From Balaenoptera acutorostrata (lineage: Eukaryota > Chordata > Mammalia > Artiodactyla > Balaenopteridae), in NCBI RefSeq assembly GCF_949987535.1, contig NC_080081.1, forward strand, positions 54,756,153 to 54,820,152: a DNA stretch of 64,000 bases. The letters are read 5' to 3'. The notes under the pieces are model-generated. The model had not been told where the DNA came from. It saw only the letters and a program-made list of their open reading frames with translations, and did no database searches. Each line of letters opens with the position of its first letter. Position 1 is the stretch's first letter. The position numbers were made by a program, and so were the translations under genes. Of this stretch, positions 1-11,670 are shown piece by piece.

Positions 1-149
1 TTTTTGTCACACTGCTATCTCATACTATAGAAACCAAAAGCCACCAGCCGCCATCCATTTTGAGTCTTAATCACCATCAAGATTTATAAATGTTCAACGA
101 CGTTTGATGCAATAATCTCAACAGGTTGTTCTTTCATAGCAAAGCTAGA
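1..149. other. Single-copy sequence, no gene seen
   Basis: No repeat or coding signal is recognised. The DNA is AT-rich and moderately complex and could be conserved non-coding sequence, but nothing here proves that. Confidence 0.4.
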
Positions 150-275
150 TGCTGCCAAGCTTCAGTTTCTTTAGCCTTAAAATGGAAATAAGAGTGCCTC
201 CTTGTGGGTATATTCCTGAGGATTGAAGTGCAATAACTTCACAGAGCTTGGTATATACCAGGTGTCACATACATT
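150..275 (+). mobile_element. MIR SINE, 3' part
   Basis: The stretch reads like the second half of MIR: a cagtttcttta..aaaatgg core, then aagtgcaataa and a ggtatataccaggtg-like end. MIR is an old tRNA-derived SINE shared by all mammals. The copy is diverged and its boundaries are approximate. Confidence 0.55.
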
Positions 276-314
276 TAGTTCCTTTGCATTTCTCTTCTTT
301 CAATCCACCCTGCT

Positions 315-628
315 TGGGGATAGCACCCAATCCACCAAAAGCCTTGCTTCAATCATGTCACTGCCCTCATTGCAACCTGCAGTCACTTCCCACTGAATAA
401 GGATAAAACCCAAATCTTTGCATTATCGGTCTCACCCTAACTTACCTTTCAACTACCATATCTTTCCCAACTACCAAAAAATGAACCCTCAGCTCCCACT
501 ATCTGCATGACTTGCCCTGCCCAGTTTCTCTCCTTTCTTGCTCATCTCTGTGCTCTGGTTTATAGTGCCCTTGCCTTCTCTAAGAATACTGTCTCCATTC
601 ATCTTTGCCAATTAAAAGACTGCAATTG
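315..628 (+). mobile_element. L2 LINE 3' region, first half, split by a SINE
   Basis: The text follows the 3' non-coding region of L2: catgtcactgccct, then ggataaaacccaaatc and a pyrimidine-rich run with tctgcatgacttgccct. The match resumes after the CHR SINE at 961, so this is one L2 copy with a later insertion. No reading frame survives. Confidence 0.7.
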
Positions 629-960
629 GGACTTCCCTGGTGGAGCAGTGGTTAAGAGTCCGCCTGCCAATGCAGGGGACACGGGTTCAATCCCTGGTCC
701 GGGAAGATCCCACATGCCACGGAGCAACTAAGCCCGTGCGCCACAACTACTGAGCCTGTGCTCTAGAGCCCGCGAGCCACAACTACTGAAGCTGTGAGCC
801 ACAACTACTGAAGCCCGCGCACCTAGAGCCCGTACTCCACAACAAGAGAAGCCACCGCAATGAGAAGCCTGCGCACTGCAACGAAGAGTAGCCCCCACTC
901 GCCACAACTAGAGGAAGCCTGCATGCAGCAACTAAGACCCAACGCAGCCCAAAAAAAAAA
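629..960 (+). mobile_element. CHR-type SINE, long subtype
   Basis: This is a tRNA-derived cetartiodactyl SINE. The head is acttccctggtgg with a box-A-like tggtggagcagtgg, followed by the B box gggttcaatccctgg and an A10 tail. Flanks show an aged target duplication, gactgcaatt at 618-627 and ggctgcagtt at 961-970 (8 of 10). It belongs to the longer subtype with two ccacaactactga motifs and carries one extra 22-bp tandem copy of that motif (774-792 and 796-814). The short open frame at its left edge is a chance frame. Confidence 0.93.
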
Positions 961-1308
961 GGCTGCAGTTCCATTAAGAACCAACTCAAGTATTTCTCCT
1001 CTATGAAGACCTCAAGATGGGATCACTCTTTCCTTCCTAAGTCCTGTTCATGGACTAATTGTATTTCTCATAAATTACTTGACAGATACTATTTCTTGTT
1101 GTTGCTGTTATTTACATACATATCAGAGGCACATGGCATATGATGCAAATACTATTTGTCCATGTGTTTATCTTCCCCACTGGACTGTAAACTCCTTAGG
1201 GGCAGAGACTACATCTTTATCTATTTTCTTTCTATCTCTAGCATCTGACACGGTGCCAGATGCCAGGCACTCCGCAAATGACTAGTAAAATGAATGAATG
1301 AATGAATG
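961..1308 (+). mobile_element. L2 LINE 3' end, second half
   Basis: This continues the L2 split by the SINE. It holds the diagnostic end: ccccactggactgtaaactcc, gggcagagactacatct, tctctagcatctgacacggtg and the terminal (TGAA)n at about 1290-1309. Confidence 0.8.
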
Positions 1309-1309
1309 A
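1290..1309 (+). repeat. (TGAA)n, L2 terminal repeat
   Basis: Four to five copies of TGAA close the L2. This is the normal L2 terminal repeat, not an independent microsatellite. Confidence 0.8.
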
Positions 1310-1588
1310 CTTCTCTTTACCACTAAATCATAAATCTTAGAAAGTAAGAAAATGTGTCACATTTTTATGTCTTTTACTAGGATTTGCACAGATCCTTGCA
1401 ATTATGAAATACTCAATAATATTTGATGACGAATGGATGGTTCCTCAAAATGGGAGTCCTGAGGATGAACCAATTAGTGTAAACCATGAAGCTCAGTACC
1501 TCAGAGCAGCTCTGAACCCACATATTTTCATCTTACACTTAAAATATTTTAGAGATATTTGAAATTTTTCTAGTCAAAAGAATGTATA

Positions 1589-1846
1589 GAGGGCGGGAGG
1601 GATAAATTAGGAGTTTGGGATTAACAGATACACACTACTAAATATAAAATAGATAAACAACAAGGACCTACTGTATAGCCAGGGAACTATATTCAATATC
1701 TTGTAATAACCTATAATGGAGAAGAATCTGAAAAAAGAATATATATATGTATATTTGTATATATATACAACTGAAACACTTTGCTTTACAGCTGAAATGA
1801 ACACAACATTGTAAATCAACTCTACTTCAACAAAAAAAGAAGAAGA
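1589..1846 (+). mobile_element. L1 3' UTR end (artiodactyl/cetacean type)
   Basis: The 258-bp fragment has the 3' end of a Cetartiodactyla L1: aggagtttgggattaacag, aggacctactgtatagcc, an AT dinucleotide stretch, ctttgctttacagctgaaat and aacacaacattgtaaatcaa, ending in A-rich sequence. The 8-bp flanks aatgtata (1581-1588 and 1847-1854) look like the target duplication. It is strongly 5' truncated and has no ORF2. Confidence 0.88.
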
Positions 1847-2059
1847 AATGTATACTCTGGGCAAAGATGGCACAATAAAGGTCATTTTACAGCAATGTAT
1901 ATGCAAAACCCATAGACAACCAAAATTAATAATTAAAATGTTGGTGAAAATAACCTTTCCTGTCTTTAATGAAACCAGGAAATGGGAATAGTAGAGGCCT
2001 TAAACCATGCATTCTGAATAGGTGAAATATTATCCCAAGGAGAGGCCTGGGATGATGTT

Positions 2060-2205
2060 TACAATTGTTAAGGATGGTTATTTCTGTGGATTTGGATTGA
2101 CATTTTTTTCTCTCTTCTTTGTACCTTTTTCTGTTGCTTGATTTCCTCATAACGAGCTCCATTGTTTTTATAAGTTCAATAGAGTTATTATTCTTTTTGA
2201 ACATA
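2060..2205 (+). mobile_element. Possible L1ME-class 3' UTR fragment
   Basis: The run ttgttaaggatggttatttc, then a T-rich stretch and ttctttgtacctttttctgt, resembles the 3' UTR of old L1ME elements. Similarity is by memory and the fragment is very diverged. Confidence 0.35.
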
Positions 2206-3384
2206 TATATAATATTTGAGAGACGCTTAATATGTGCCATCTCTCATTTTTAAAATGTAATAAAATATGTGCCACTTCTTATCTCTGCTGTTTACTTAAA
2301 GCCCTTCTACCTACTCAATTTCAAGCTCAGTGACCTTAGAGGGTAAATATTAAGCTGTTTAAACCTACAGGGAACCATTAGAAAAACCATTCTACCTTTC
2401 CAAATTCCTTACCTCTCTGGGGCTGATGCACTTAATCAATTCTCAGGAAAATTGCATGAGCCGGAGAACCTTCTTTCCCTTTCACCCTCTAGAGAAAGGC
2501 CTTTTACATAATGTTAAATGGGTTGTTAATATTCTTCCCACACTAAGCAGCATCATTCATAATGCAAATAATGTGGTAAATGGGAAGTTATACTGCTGTG
2601 CATATATGGCTTTTCCATATGTTTGAAAAGTCTTAAGACCCACCCCCACCCCCCAAGAAAAATTATGCCAAGAAGGAAAATGGAAATTCTTTCCTACCTA
2701 ATTTTTACCTACTCCAAAGTTTTCTAAACCAATCTGAACTTTTACATAAGTCTCAAAAAAATTACATGTTGAGGCCCACAGTCGCTGTTAGTACGCTGAA
2801 CCCATGTGCTCTGGCACCAAATGCCATGGTCCACATATGGCTTGAGGGACAAGGGTAGAGAGAAGTCAGACAGGCTGGAAATGAGCCAGGAACACCTTGA
2901 GCACAAATATGTCCAGGAGCAGCAGGCAAAACCCAGAATCTGTAAAGTCAAGACAATATAAGCACATACTCAGGAAAAAGACTCTGGAGGCTGGAACCAT
3001 GGAACCAACAAAAAGGGAAGTTGGAATAGATGATCTGTCCAATTCAAGAGATGAGAGCAAGAAACTATATCCAGCAGAGCTGAGGCAGGTCAAACATAAG
3101 AACAGGTCCCTGGCATCCAGAAATGGGTTGAAGTCAAAAGGACCGCAGAAGAAAAAAGATGGACAAAGATGTGAGTGTACCTGGGCCCAGATACTCCCAG
3201 ATGTGGGGGTTCTCTGGATGACTAGTTACTGCTTCTGTGGTCTTCAGTTGGTTTAGTCCAAGTATCACCCCCTTGATAAGCACTCTACACTTTATCAGAC
3301 TGATTTGGGAGCCCTATTGTACTACTACAGTACCCTGGGTGTAACTTTACCAAAGCACTTGATACAGTATACTGTGAAGCTGAT
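2206..3384. other. Single-copy sequence with a basic open frame
   Basis: No repeat is recognised. From 2885 to 3256 a forward frame of about 124 codons runs without a stop. Its product would be rich in Lys, Arg and Ser, but the only candidate start at the beginning is a TTG, and a purine-rich strand tends to give such compositions. A CA/C-rich run lies at about 2640-2655. I see no promoter or splice pattern that would make this a gene. Confidence 0.4.
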
Positions 3385-3530
3385 TTACTTGCCCATCTCC
3401 ACCAAGAGATTGCAAATCCTCTAAGAGTACAGAGCATAACTTATTTGACCTTGCATCTACAGGGTCTAGAATGGTACTTGGCATAAAGTTTAAAAAAAAT
3501 AGTAGTTGAATGAATGAATAAATAAATGAA
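3385..3530 (+). mobile_element. L2 LINE 3' end
   Basis: The sequence carries the L2 ending: an agattgcaaatcctctaaga-type segment, tctagaatggtacttggcat and terminal gaatgaatgaataaataaat. Confidence 0.6.
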
Positions 3531-4064
3531 TTTCTGCATCTGGGATTTAAATGCAGGAAATATGACTACCAACAAATAAGAGTCAATGTCCTAAAATGAA
3601 ACCATGACAACATAATCCATTTCTCCTGTCACCAAAAGCTTCAACTTTTTAACATGTTATACCATATCAATAAGTGCTTTTAGCCACCAGTAACAGAAAT
3701 CTCAATTCAAAATATCTAGAACAATGAGGAAAAATTCTTACCTCATATAACAAAATGTTCTAAGACAAAGTGACTCCAAGGCCCCAGGAACTTCCCATGT
3801 TTCTGATCTAACATCCTCAGCAAGTCAGCTTCTTCAAGCCAGCTGTCCTCATAGTCACAATATGGCTGCCACACACGTAGACATGCCAGGAGCAGAGAGC
3901 TTTTCTTTCTATGTAGATCTCAACAGATGCACAGCTCCTCATATCTATGGCCAGACATTTGTCTCAGTTCAAATCTTAAATCACGGACAAGAGAAATTAG
4001 ATCACTGTGATTGTGTTAGGTACCCAGCAGTGATAACTGTAATTGCATATATGCCATTCATGGT
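3531..4064. other. Single-copy sequence, no gene seen
   Basis: No repeat family is recognised. A 96-codon frame from 3862 to 4152 runs into the L2 that follows and has no domain I can name. Confidence 0.4.
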
Positions 4065-4560
4065 CTGTCTCTTGCTCCTGGCCTCCAGCTTTCTCTCTTA
4101 CCATTCCTTCTATCTCAAATCCTGTGTTCCAACCATACCTGCTATTCCCTAAATATACCATGAAGTTCCTACTCGGCAGATCGTTTCTTGTTTCTGTGCT
4201 TTTGCTCTATGTTGTTGCCTCTGCCTGAAGTGTTCTTCTTTCTTGTCTAGCTGTCAAATGCCTATTTACCCTCCAGCTCTCCAATGAAGTGTCACCTCCT
4301 CTGTGAAGCCTTTCTTGACCTTAAGCAGTTGGCTACTTTAGTAATGTCCCTCCCCTATACCTTGTCTGCCACTTCTATTACAGCATCCATCACACTGAAA
4401 GGTGCTTCTTTGTTTACATCTCTATTAGTCTAAGAGCCCCTAGGAAGCAAGACTGTGTCTTATATATCTATGTATCCCCCCTCCTCTAGTGCAGTGTCAC
4501 GGATTTATAGAAACTCCATGTAGGCTTGATAAATTGAGTAAAATTGAATGAGCTGAACTG
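4065..4560 (+). mobile_element. L2 LINE 3' region, nearly 500 bp
   Basis: A long L2 3' segment is readable in order: ttgctctatgttgttgcctc, aatgaagtgtcacctcctct, gaagcctttcttgacctt, taagagcccctaggaagcaa and ctctagtgcagtgtcacg, ending near ttgaatgagctgaa. It is one of the better preserved L2 tails here. Short open frames inside it are not genes. Confidence 0.8.
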
Positions 4561-5894
4561 AATCTGGCTGTGTGTAATATTTCTAGCAGTTTCTCTAATG
4601 CAACTCTGCTGTGGGAGGATCTTTGAAAGAGCAATCACTGGACAGTTCAGTAGGGACCACGCCCTCAGCTGTCCTCCACTGAAGATGCTGGGGGAGGAAT
4701 TCAGAGCTATTCAGAGCCCAGAGGCCATGGAGCTGGGTATCCTCACTTGGAGAGCTCTCTATGCCCCTACTATGGTGAACGGCCATTCCAGCTTTAGCAC
4801 TGAAACTCCTGCATCCCAGGAAACTTCCCAGTCCTGAGCAAACCAGGACAGATGTCATCAAACCCCCAATGGTCCTGCCATGGAGGATCTCCTCTCCACT
4901 ATATTAACAGAATCCCACTCAAGAAGAAGAGGATAGGTCCCTACCAAGTGTTTAATGTTTGAAGAAATGAGAAAGGTTATTTGTTATCATTCTCATTGGA
5001 GAGAAGGATTAAGATTTCTCACCTAGGGTTAAAGGTTTAAAAACCATGGGTAGAAGTTAGCAAATTATAGAGACCCTAAATGGTTGTCCAGGGAAGAGAA
5101 TTACACAACATTAGTTGTTTCTAAGGCAACCACTTCCCAGATTTATGTCAGAGATTTGGAACCATTTCCCCCTAGAGCAGATGATTATATGCTCATTTAT
5201 CTCCAGAGAAGCCCTTAAAGCCTCTTCTTTCTCAGAAAACCCATTTGGCTTAAAAACACAATGTTTAAGATGGAGGCTTACTCTGAACATCCCAAACCTC
5301 CAGAGAAGTGCTTGTGGAGATTGCTATGCCATCCTAACATTTGGCTATGATGCCACGTGGCTTCAGTTCAGCAGTTTCTTTGCTGCCATAGGATCTGTTG
5401 CTTTGGAAGGAAATATCCAAAGGGTTATTTATCTGCTGAGCTCTCCTCAGAACACTTCTTAATAGGCAGTAAGTCTGCACCACAAAATGGCATTGTGCCA
5501 TTAGATTCACTAATGGCAATGAACAAGAACAAAGGGCAAACCCCTGAAGGAAAGACCAGCCTCCATAGACAGGATCCTCCCAGTCACTTCTGAAGGGCAA
5601 TGCCCAATAGCACCCTCTTCAGGAGGCTTCACGGTTCAATGGGGAGCACAGCTCAGCCCTCGTTTGCCATCGCCCTGGCGCATGCTGGGACGGCCACTCT
5701 CAACACTGGCCTCAGCTGTGACCTTGTCCGGCAGCGTCCCAGCCCAGAATGTATTCTGCACACATTGTTGGTTGCATCCAGTTCTGTGGAATGCATCTGG
5801 GTTTCTAACACTGGAAGAGAATCACATTCCCCCTTTTGTTAGGACCCTCACACTGTAAACATCTGAAGGCTAAAGAGCTATATCTTATTTTCCT
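4561..5894. other. Single-copy block, some possibly conserved
   Basis: Most of this 1.3 kb matches no family I know. At about 4790-4860 the text (gaaactcctgcatcccagg, then gagcaaaccaggacag) resembles the end of an old DNA transposon, family not assigned. Region 5230-5480 is complex, and both strands carry overlapping open frames of 80-115 codons without recognisable domains. Confidence 0.4.
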
Positions 5895-6144
5895 TTGAGC
5901 CACACTGCTTTGGTTCATATCCCTGCACTGTCACTTATGAAGCTTGTGTAACCTCATGTGTTGCTTAAGCTCACGAGTTGCTTAAACTCACGATGCCTGT
6001 TTCTCTGAAAATAAAATGGAGACAGTAATAGTACCAACCTGAAAGCATTGTTCTGAAGATTAAGTGAATAACAACTGCCAAGTGCTTAGGACAGGGTCTT
6101 ATCATCATTATAAGCATTATATAAATGTTAGCTATTATTATTCT
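5895..6144 (+). mobile_element. MIR SINE
   Basis: A near full-length MIR core: ctgcactgtcacttatgaag, cctgtttctctgaaaataaa, acctgaaagcattgttctga, aagattaagtgaataacaac and a gttagctattattatt end. The order matches MIR, with high divergence. Confidence 0.75.
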
Positions 6145-6479
6145 TTGTGCCCTCCATATCTAGCATGCTCCTTGGCACATGGCAAACATGGAAATAAAAT
6201 TTTTTTTAAATTCCTGAACTGAACTGAAGTTTCCACTCAATAACAAGGCACAGGTAAGGATAACTCACCAAGTGCTTATCATTATATACTGCCATTTTTG
6301 TTTGGTTTTTGCTTCTTTGTTGGCCAACTGGAGATGTGTCCAGATGTGTCCTCTTTTCCTTGAGCAGATACTGGCCACAATCTTTAGAAGGGATTAGAGG
6401 AAAGAGGACAAATGAGAGCTCTGGTCTCTGCACAAGTTCTGGTGCCAGTGGTTCCACTGAACATTAGCAGCTTGAAAAT

Positions 6480-6850
6480 TCAGGGAAGAACACACCTGGT
6501 TGGAGAGCTCAGGAAAGGCTTCATGAAGGAGTTGTCATTTTTTTTAATTGAAGTATAATTGATTTACAATGTTATATTAGCTTTGGGTGTACAGCAAATT
6601 GATTCAGTTGTATAGATATAGATATATATATATAGATATATATATTCTTTTTCAGATTCTTTTCCATTACAGGTTATCATAGGATACTGAATATAGTTCC
6701 CTGTGCTACACAGTTGGCTACCCAGTTGTTTATCAGGAGTTGTCATCTGAACTGAACCTTAAAGAGGTTTCAGTGGAGGCAGAAAAGAGCAGTATGTGAT
6801 TCTGGAAAAACATAAAGTGTGTTCAAGAAATACTGATTAGTCTGTATGGG
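6480..6850 (-). mobile_element. L2 LINE, reverse, interrupted by an L1
   Basis: Read through the L1 insertion, gctcaggaaaggcttcatga joins gagttgtcatctgaactgaa and ccttaaagaggtttcagtgg. This matches the reverse complement of the internal 3' part of L2. The L1 tail at 6539-6734 sits inside it and duplicated 12 bp of it. Confidence 0.6.
6539..6734 (-). mobile_element. L1 3' UTR end, reverse, with perfect 12-bp target duplication
   Basis: The left end is a T-rich tail (the poly-A of the reverse element), followed by attgaagtataattgattta, a TA/GA repeat, ttctttttcagattcttttc and atagttccctgtgctacaca. These are the reverse complement of the same L1 3' UTR seen at 1589. Flanking aggagttgtcat is identical at 6527-6538 and 6735-6746, a classic target duplication, so the element is only 196 bp long. 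Confidence 0.93.
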
Positions 6851-7832
6851 CATGGGCCATGGAGGAATTCAGAGCTCTGCTATTCTGTCACCACCTATTT
6901 ACAGCCCCAAAGATGGCAGAATGGCTGAGATTAACCCAGAGTTCATGTCAAGACAGAATTTGTTTTCCTTTTCCAGTTCCTAGCAGTATCATGTGGCTTC
7001 AAAGCCCAAAGAATCAACTAAGTAGCGTTTAAAAACCAAAGAGAATTAGTCTTTTTGAATTTGAGATTAAAAGGTGAGACCTTGCAAATGGCATACTCCA
7101 CCTCTGTTCTGCCCCAGAGCAGATAGAAGGTACACCGATAACTACTCCTAGTGTGCTAACTGGAATCACTAAGAGACTCTACACATGGAAAAGGCGGTGT
7201 ATTTCTAGCAAAAACCAGCAAGCCACAGTGGCTGAGGAAGAGTGGTCTGTACAGAGGAAGAGTTGTGAGGTCCAAGCTCACTCTATGGCCCCTGAGTCAA
7301 GGTGAGGATCTTAAAAGAACAGAAATATGATTAATGAGGTCATTGGCAAGGCAGTCATTCTGCGTGACTGTTATTTAAGTTTCTCTGCATAAGAAATTTC
7401 TTTTGAGCAGTAGTTCTCACCCTTCCACATCTTGTGGCTGAAGCTGTTCTCTCTTGTCCCATCAATCACTCAGTCATCTGGGTCCCACCACGATGGATGA
7501 CATTAACATGTTCGCGGATATACGGTTATACTGTTCCACATGACCTCTCAGTTACCCAGAAAATCTTAAGACCTGAAGAAAGAGCTCATCTAAATTCTGC
7601 CTTGATTCCAAAGGAAAAATGATCCAGTTTCTTCAAAAACTAAATGGCATGAAAATAGGTTACAAGGAAGGAAGAACTGTTATAATTAAAGAGTTTTATG
7701 AAAACGAACAATCAAATGCAATGTGTAGAGCTTGATTAGATTCTGATTTGAACAAACCAATGGATTTTTTAGACAATCAAGAAAATTTAAACATGGAATA
7801 GGTATTAGACGGTATTAAAGAATTACTACTAA
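6851..7832. other. Mostly unassigned sequence
   Basis: No gene is seen. The run gcagtagttctcacccttcc near 7408 resembles the terminal repeat of MER5-like hAT elements. The segment 7640-7832 (ending acggtattaaagaattacta) looks like part of an old mammalian interspersed repeat that I cannot name. The SINE at 7833 starts where that match stops. Confidence 0.35.
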
Positions 7833-8104
7833 TTTATTTTTGGCTGTGTTGGGTCTTCATTTCTGTGTGAGGGCTTTCTCTAGTTGTGGCAAGTGGGGGC
7901 CACTCTTCATTACGGTGCGCGGGCCTCTCAGGGTCGCGGCCTCTCCCGTTGCGGAGCACAGGCTCCAGACGCGCAGGCTCAGTAGTTGTGGCTCACGGGT
8001 TTAGTTGCTCTGCGGCATGTGGGATCTTCCCAGACCAGGGCTCGAACCCGTGTCCCCTGCATTGGCAGGCAGATTCTTAACCACTGCGCCACCAGGGAAG
8101 CCCC
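7833..8104 (-). mobile_element. CHR-type SINE, short subtype, reverse
   Basis: The reverse complement reads gggcttccctggtggcgcag, B box ggttcgagccctgg and an aaaataaa tail. Only one ccacaactactga motif is present, placing it in the short (about 270 bp) subtype. CpG sites are largely kept, suggesting a younger copy. No clear target duplication is visible. Confidence 0.93.
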
Positions 8105-9431
8105 TGTATATGATAGCTCTTAATCCATGATTTAACAGTTTCTAGGCAGGCACCTCCATCTTGCTTGTCCCAAGGAAAGTTGTAACAGTCCACTCTGAAA
8201 CAAGGGATGTGTGTCCCAATGTAGCCCTGGTCCTGCAGGGGCTCAACCTTCTTATGCTGCTTCCCTGCTCCTGCCCATCAAAATAGAACCTCATCCCCAC
8301 ACTCTGTCTCCCCAAAGGTTGTTCCAACAAAGTTAGGGACCTCCTTCTCTTAGTCCTTTGATCTCTCCTTCAGACAAGGGAGACCTTCATTGGTATTGGC
8401 ATAACTCTTCGTCTTACCTAAAGAGACAGTAGGATATAGTGAAATCAAAACATTCCCCAAACATTTTGGGAATCAAAACATTCTACTCCAAGTTGTTCTG
8501 ACCTGTTCAGAACATTTCTAATCTTCATATATTCTAAAATAAAGTACAATCAGCACTCTAACCTAAACATATTCAGTACTGCTTTGCTTTAATGCAGGTG
8601 ATCATACCCTGATGGAAAACCTCACTCCTTACTTCATCTGTCAAGGAAAAATTTTAAGATATATATATATATAGGTTTGAATGGCATATACAATTTTAGT
8701 AATATATGGGGAGCAACTCAAAGATCTGTACAATTTAGCTTTTAGCAGATTCATAAATAATTTTAATAATATATACTAATAATGGATCAAGGTAGCAGAA
8801 CAGATTGAAGTTTATGGACAGAGGTCAGAAGACTATGTGACATTAACACTCAGTATGGCTGGCAGAAGGTAGTAATATACCAAGGACATTTGGGAATGGC
8901 CATAGGAATGGGAAGAAGTAGAGGAACGGATCTGGTTGCATGTGGTTACATCCATTATTTCCAGTCAAACAGTAAAGGCATTTATCAGTAGGCAAAGGAA
9001 GCAAAAAATTAGGATTAACAATGTATGGCCAAGGTTACTCAGAGGATATCCAAAGGTTATATGTGTCCATCCACTTCTGGCAGGTAGAATCATCAGGAAA
9101 AGCCCATCACACTTACTTTGCAACATGGGATATGCGAAGGAGTGAGTTTTTTCTTGGATGGTTGTGAAGCCAATGTCCTGTCTCAAGGTTGAATGGATAA
9201 CACTTGTGACACAGGCAACTCTGGGCTAGGAGCACTGCCTTCCAGCCTCAAGAGGGCTGTGGCTTGGGGAACAGGACACCAAAGACTAAAGAAAGCTTTT
9301 GGAATGGTCATAAATAGACCTAGTATGGAAGGGAGACTGGGGGAAGCTGAACCCAGCAAAAGACAGAGCAGGGCAATAATATGGCAAAGGTGCAAAAGGA
9401 AAAAGAAAAGAAAACTTGTAAGAGCTGATAT
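8105..9431. other. Single-copy sequence with a small structured repeat
   Basis: No gene or known repeat is recognised. An (AT)n run lies at about 8659-8674. At 8443-8483 two identical 13-bp copies of aatcaaaacattc directly abut a 15-bp hairpin (cccaaa, cat, tttggg). Open frames of 60-80 codons on both strands look like chance. Confidence 0.4.
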
Positions 9432-9620
9432 CTATTAAACATTTACTATGTACCAAGCCCTTTATACACATTATCTCTATCCTCCTATCACCTTGCAAAT
9501 TGGATACCATTATCTTCATTTTGCAGAAGAGGAAGTTGAGATTTGCGTCACCCAGATGGTAAGTAGCCGACTCAGAATTCTATCCGTTGTATGTTCTGAT
9601 TGCAAAGTGTAAACTCTTAG
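9432..9620 (-). mobile_element. MIR SINE, reverse
   Basis: The text gives the reverse MIR: aaacatttactatgtaccaa, acacattatctctatcctcc, cattttgcagaagaggaagt and cccagatggtaagtagccga. Confidence 0.75.
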
Positions 9621-10588
9621 CTATTACTCATAAGAATGGATAGGGGAGCAGGTCCAAGAAGATTAAAAAACTGTATGTACCAGATGAGGAAAATTTTTTG
9701 TAAAATATACTTCTATTGGATTGAAAAAGAGGTAGAAGAATAGATCTACTCCACTACTAACTGGTGATTCACTCTCATTAGTAGAATTAGTATATAGACT
9801 CTTCTTTTTTCTTCTCTGCCATTTCTTACATTTTCTCTCATAAGCATATATTGCTTTTACAATAAGAAAAGAAGAAGTTATGTTTAATTTTTTCAAGTGT
9901 GGGAGATGTTTAGAATCCTAAACTCTCTGGGAGCCTGTGCTTCCAATAATTATGTCTCCTACAAAAATGCTGTGAAAAGGTAAAGCCCTTGGCTGACTTG
10001 GAAATACTGTATTTACTCAAAGACAGCAAGACCCAGAGGACTGGAAACAACATCCAGAAGAGCTGTCAGTCCAAGACTTAGGGCAAAAGAGCAACATCCC
10101 CATAAGCAGAAAAAACGATCAGTCTCAGATCTGCTCGGCTGTTATCTCCCTCCTGTGATTTCTCATCCTGTGAATTATTCCAGGGCTTGTATATTTATTT
10201 TTTAAACACACAACAGCAGAGTTATTCTCCAAGTCTCTATCAGCTGAAGTATTAACAGCTTCCAGCTGAGAAAATATCTTTTCACTTTGCTTAAGCCTAA
10301 TCATTATTTTCTCCCTCCTACAGGAGTTTGAGTATCATACAAAGGATCACAATACAAAAGGCCACGTGGGTGATTTTATATAATATTGCTTGTAGATTTA
10401 CAGTGTATAATTTGGGTGTAAATCTATTTAAAGATGTCACTAGTTCGGATTTTCTTTCTAGAAAGAAACACTTTGGCCCCTTCATTCTTTGAGAGCCTAA
10501 ATATAAATGTGCCCAAACGAAGAATCAGAAAAGAATAAAAAGGTTTCTTTTAGAATTTTCAATTTATTTCTTGAAATCTCTCTTTTAA
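9621..10588. other. Single-copy AT-rich block
   Basis: No repeat or gene is recognised. The sequence is complex, with few simple repeats, and includes tatttattttttaaacacac near 10190. It could contain conserved non-coding sequence around 10120-10330. Confidence 0.35.
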
Positions 10589-10604
10589 AAATAAAACTAT
10601 GGGG

Positions 10605-10975
10605 GTTCCCTGGTGGTGCAGTGGTTAAGAATCCGCCTGCCAATGCAGGGGACACGGGTTCAACCCTTGGTCCGGGAAGATCCTACATGCTACGGAGCAA
10701 CTAAGTCTGTGCGCCACAACTACTGAGCCTGTGATCTAGAGCTCGTGTACCACAACTACTGAAGCCCACGCTCCTTAGAACCTGTGCTCCGCAACAAGAG
10801 AAGCCACCGCAATGAGAAGCCTGCGCAAGGCAAGGAATAGCCCCCACTCGCCGCAACTAGAGAAAGCCCGCACGCAGCAACGAAGACCGAACGCAGCCAA
10901 AAATAAATAAATTAAATAAATTAAAGTAAAAAAATAAATAAAGAGATGCCTGTTTCTTTAAAAAATAATAATAAT
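10605..10975 (+). mobile_element. CHR-type SINE, long subtype, with perfect 16-bp target duplication
   Basis: The head is gttccctggtggtgcagtgg, the B box gggttcaacccttgg, and there are two ccacaactactga motifs, as in the long subtype. The tail is a run of AAATA units mixed with AAT triplets. The flanks aaataaaactatgggg at 10589-10604 and 10976-10991 are identical, so both ends are fixed to the base. Confidence 0.95.
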
Positions 10976-10991
10976 AAATAAAACTATGGGG

Positions 10992-11670
10992 ATGTGGAAC
11001 TTTGTACTCAAAACTTTAAATGGTCTACAAAGTGAAACGGCGTCTCACTACCTGTGCGGGAAAGTGCTCCCTCTCAGATGGAAACGTCTTCTAAATAGAA
11101 ATATGAAATATTCAGAGCAAGCAACTCTTCCCCTCGCCCGGGATCCCTATGAGAAATAGATTCATCTCCAGTATTGTGTTTTCTTATGTCAGTTTCAGGT
11201 ACCATTTATAAGTCTGTACTAGCCACCTTACTGGGCTACTGCTTCTTGTTAATGAAATGAGTCAGGAATATATTCTCTTTATGAACCAATTTCCTTTGCT
11301 CCAAGGCACAAAAACAGCCTGTGCCTGCACCGGGCAGCCCAGAAAACTATTTTGCAAATGCCTGCCTTTTGCTTTTCAGAGATGCATGGAGAATGGCTTC
11401 TAAGTACACTTGTGACACCAACAGTTAGCAGAGAGTCACCCCAGCCCCCATCTTCTGTGTCTCGGGGCATTCCTTTTTGTCCTTCTTTGGCACCCAGTAA
11501 TCTTTGCTCTCCTCTGCTTCATTTTAATTTTTTTTTTAATTACAAATAGTTATCAGAAAGTAATTTGAAATGTCTTCTTTTCAGTGTGATGATTGCTATC
11601 CCAAAGAGTTTCCCTTCTCCAGAACTCTCTCCTACCCACTTGTCCCCAGGATACTATGTACTATGAAATG
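10992..11670. other. Single-copy sequence, no gene seen
   Basis: No repeat is recognised. Short frames on both strands between 11279 and 11549 have no known domain. Confidence 0.35.

Noticed and set aside
2885..3256. Basic 124-codon forward frame
   Set aside because: No known domain, no ATG at the beginning, and the purine-rich strand favours Lys/Arg codons. A frame of this length is expected by chance in 64 kb.
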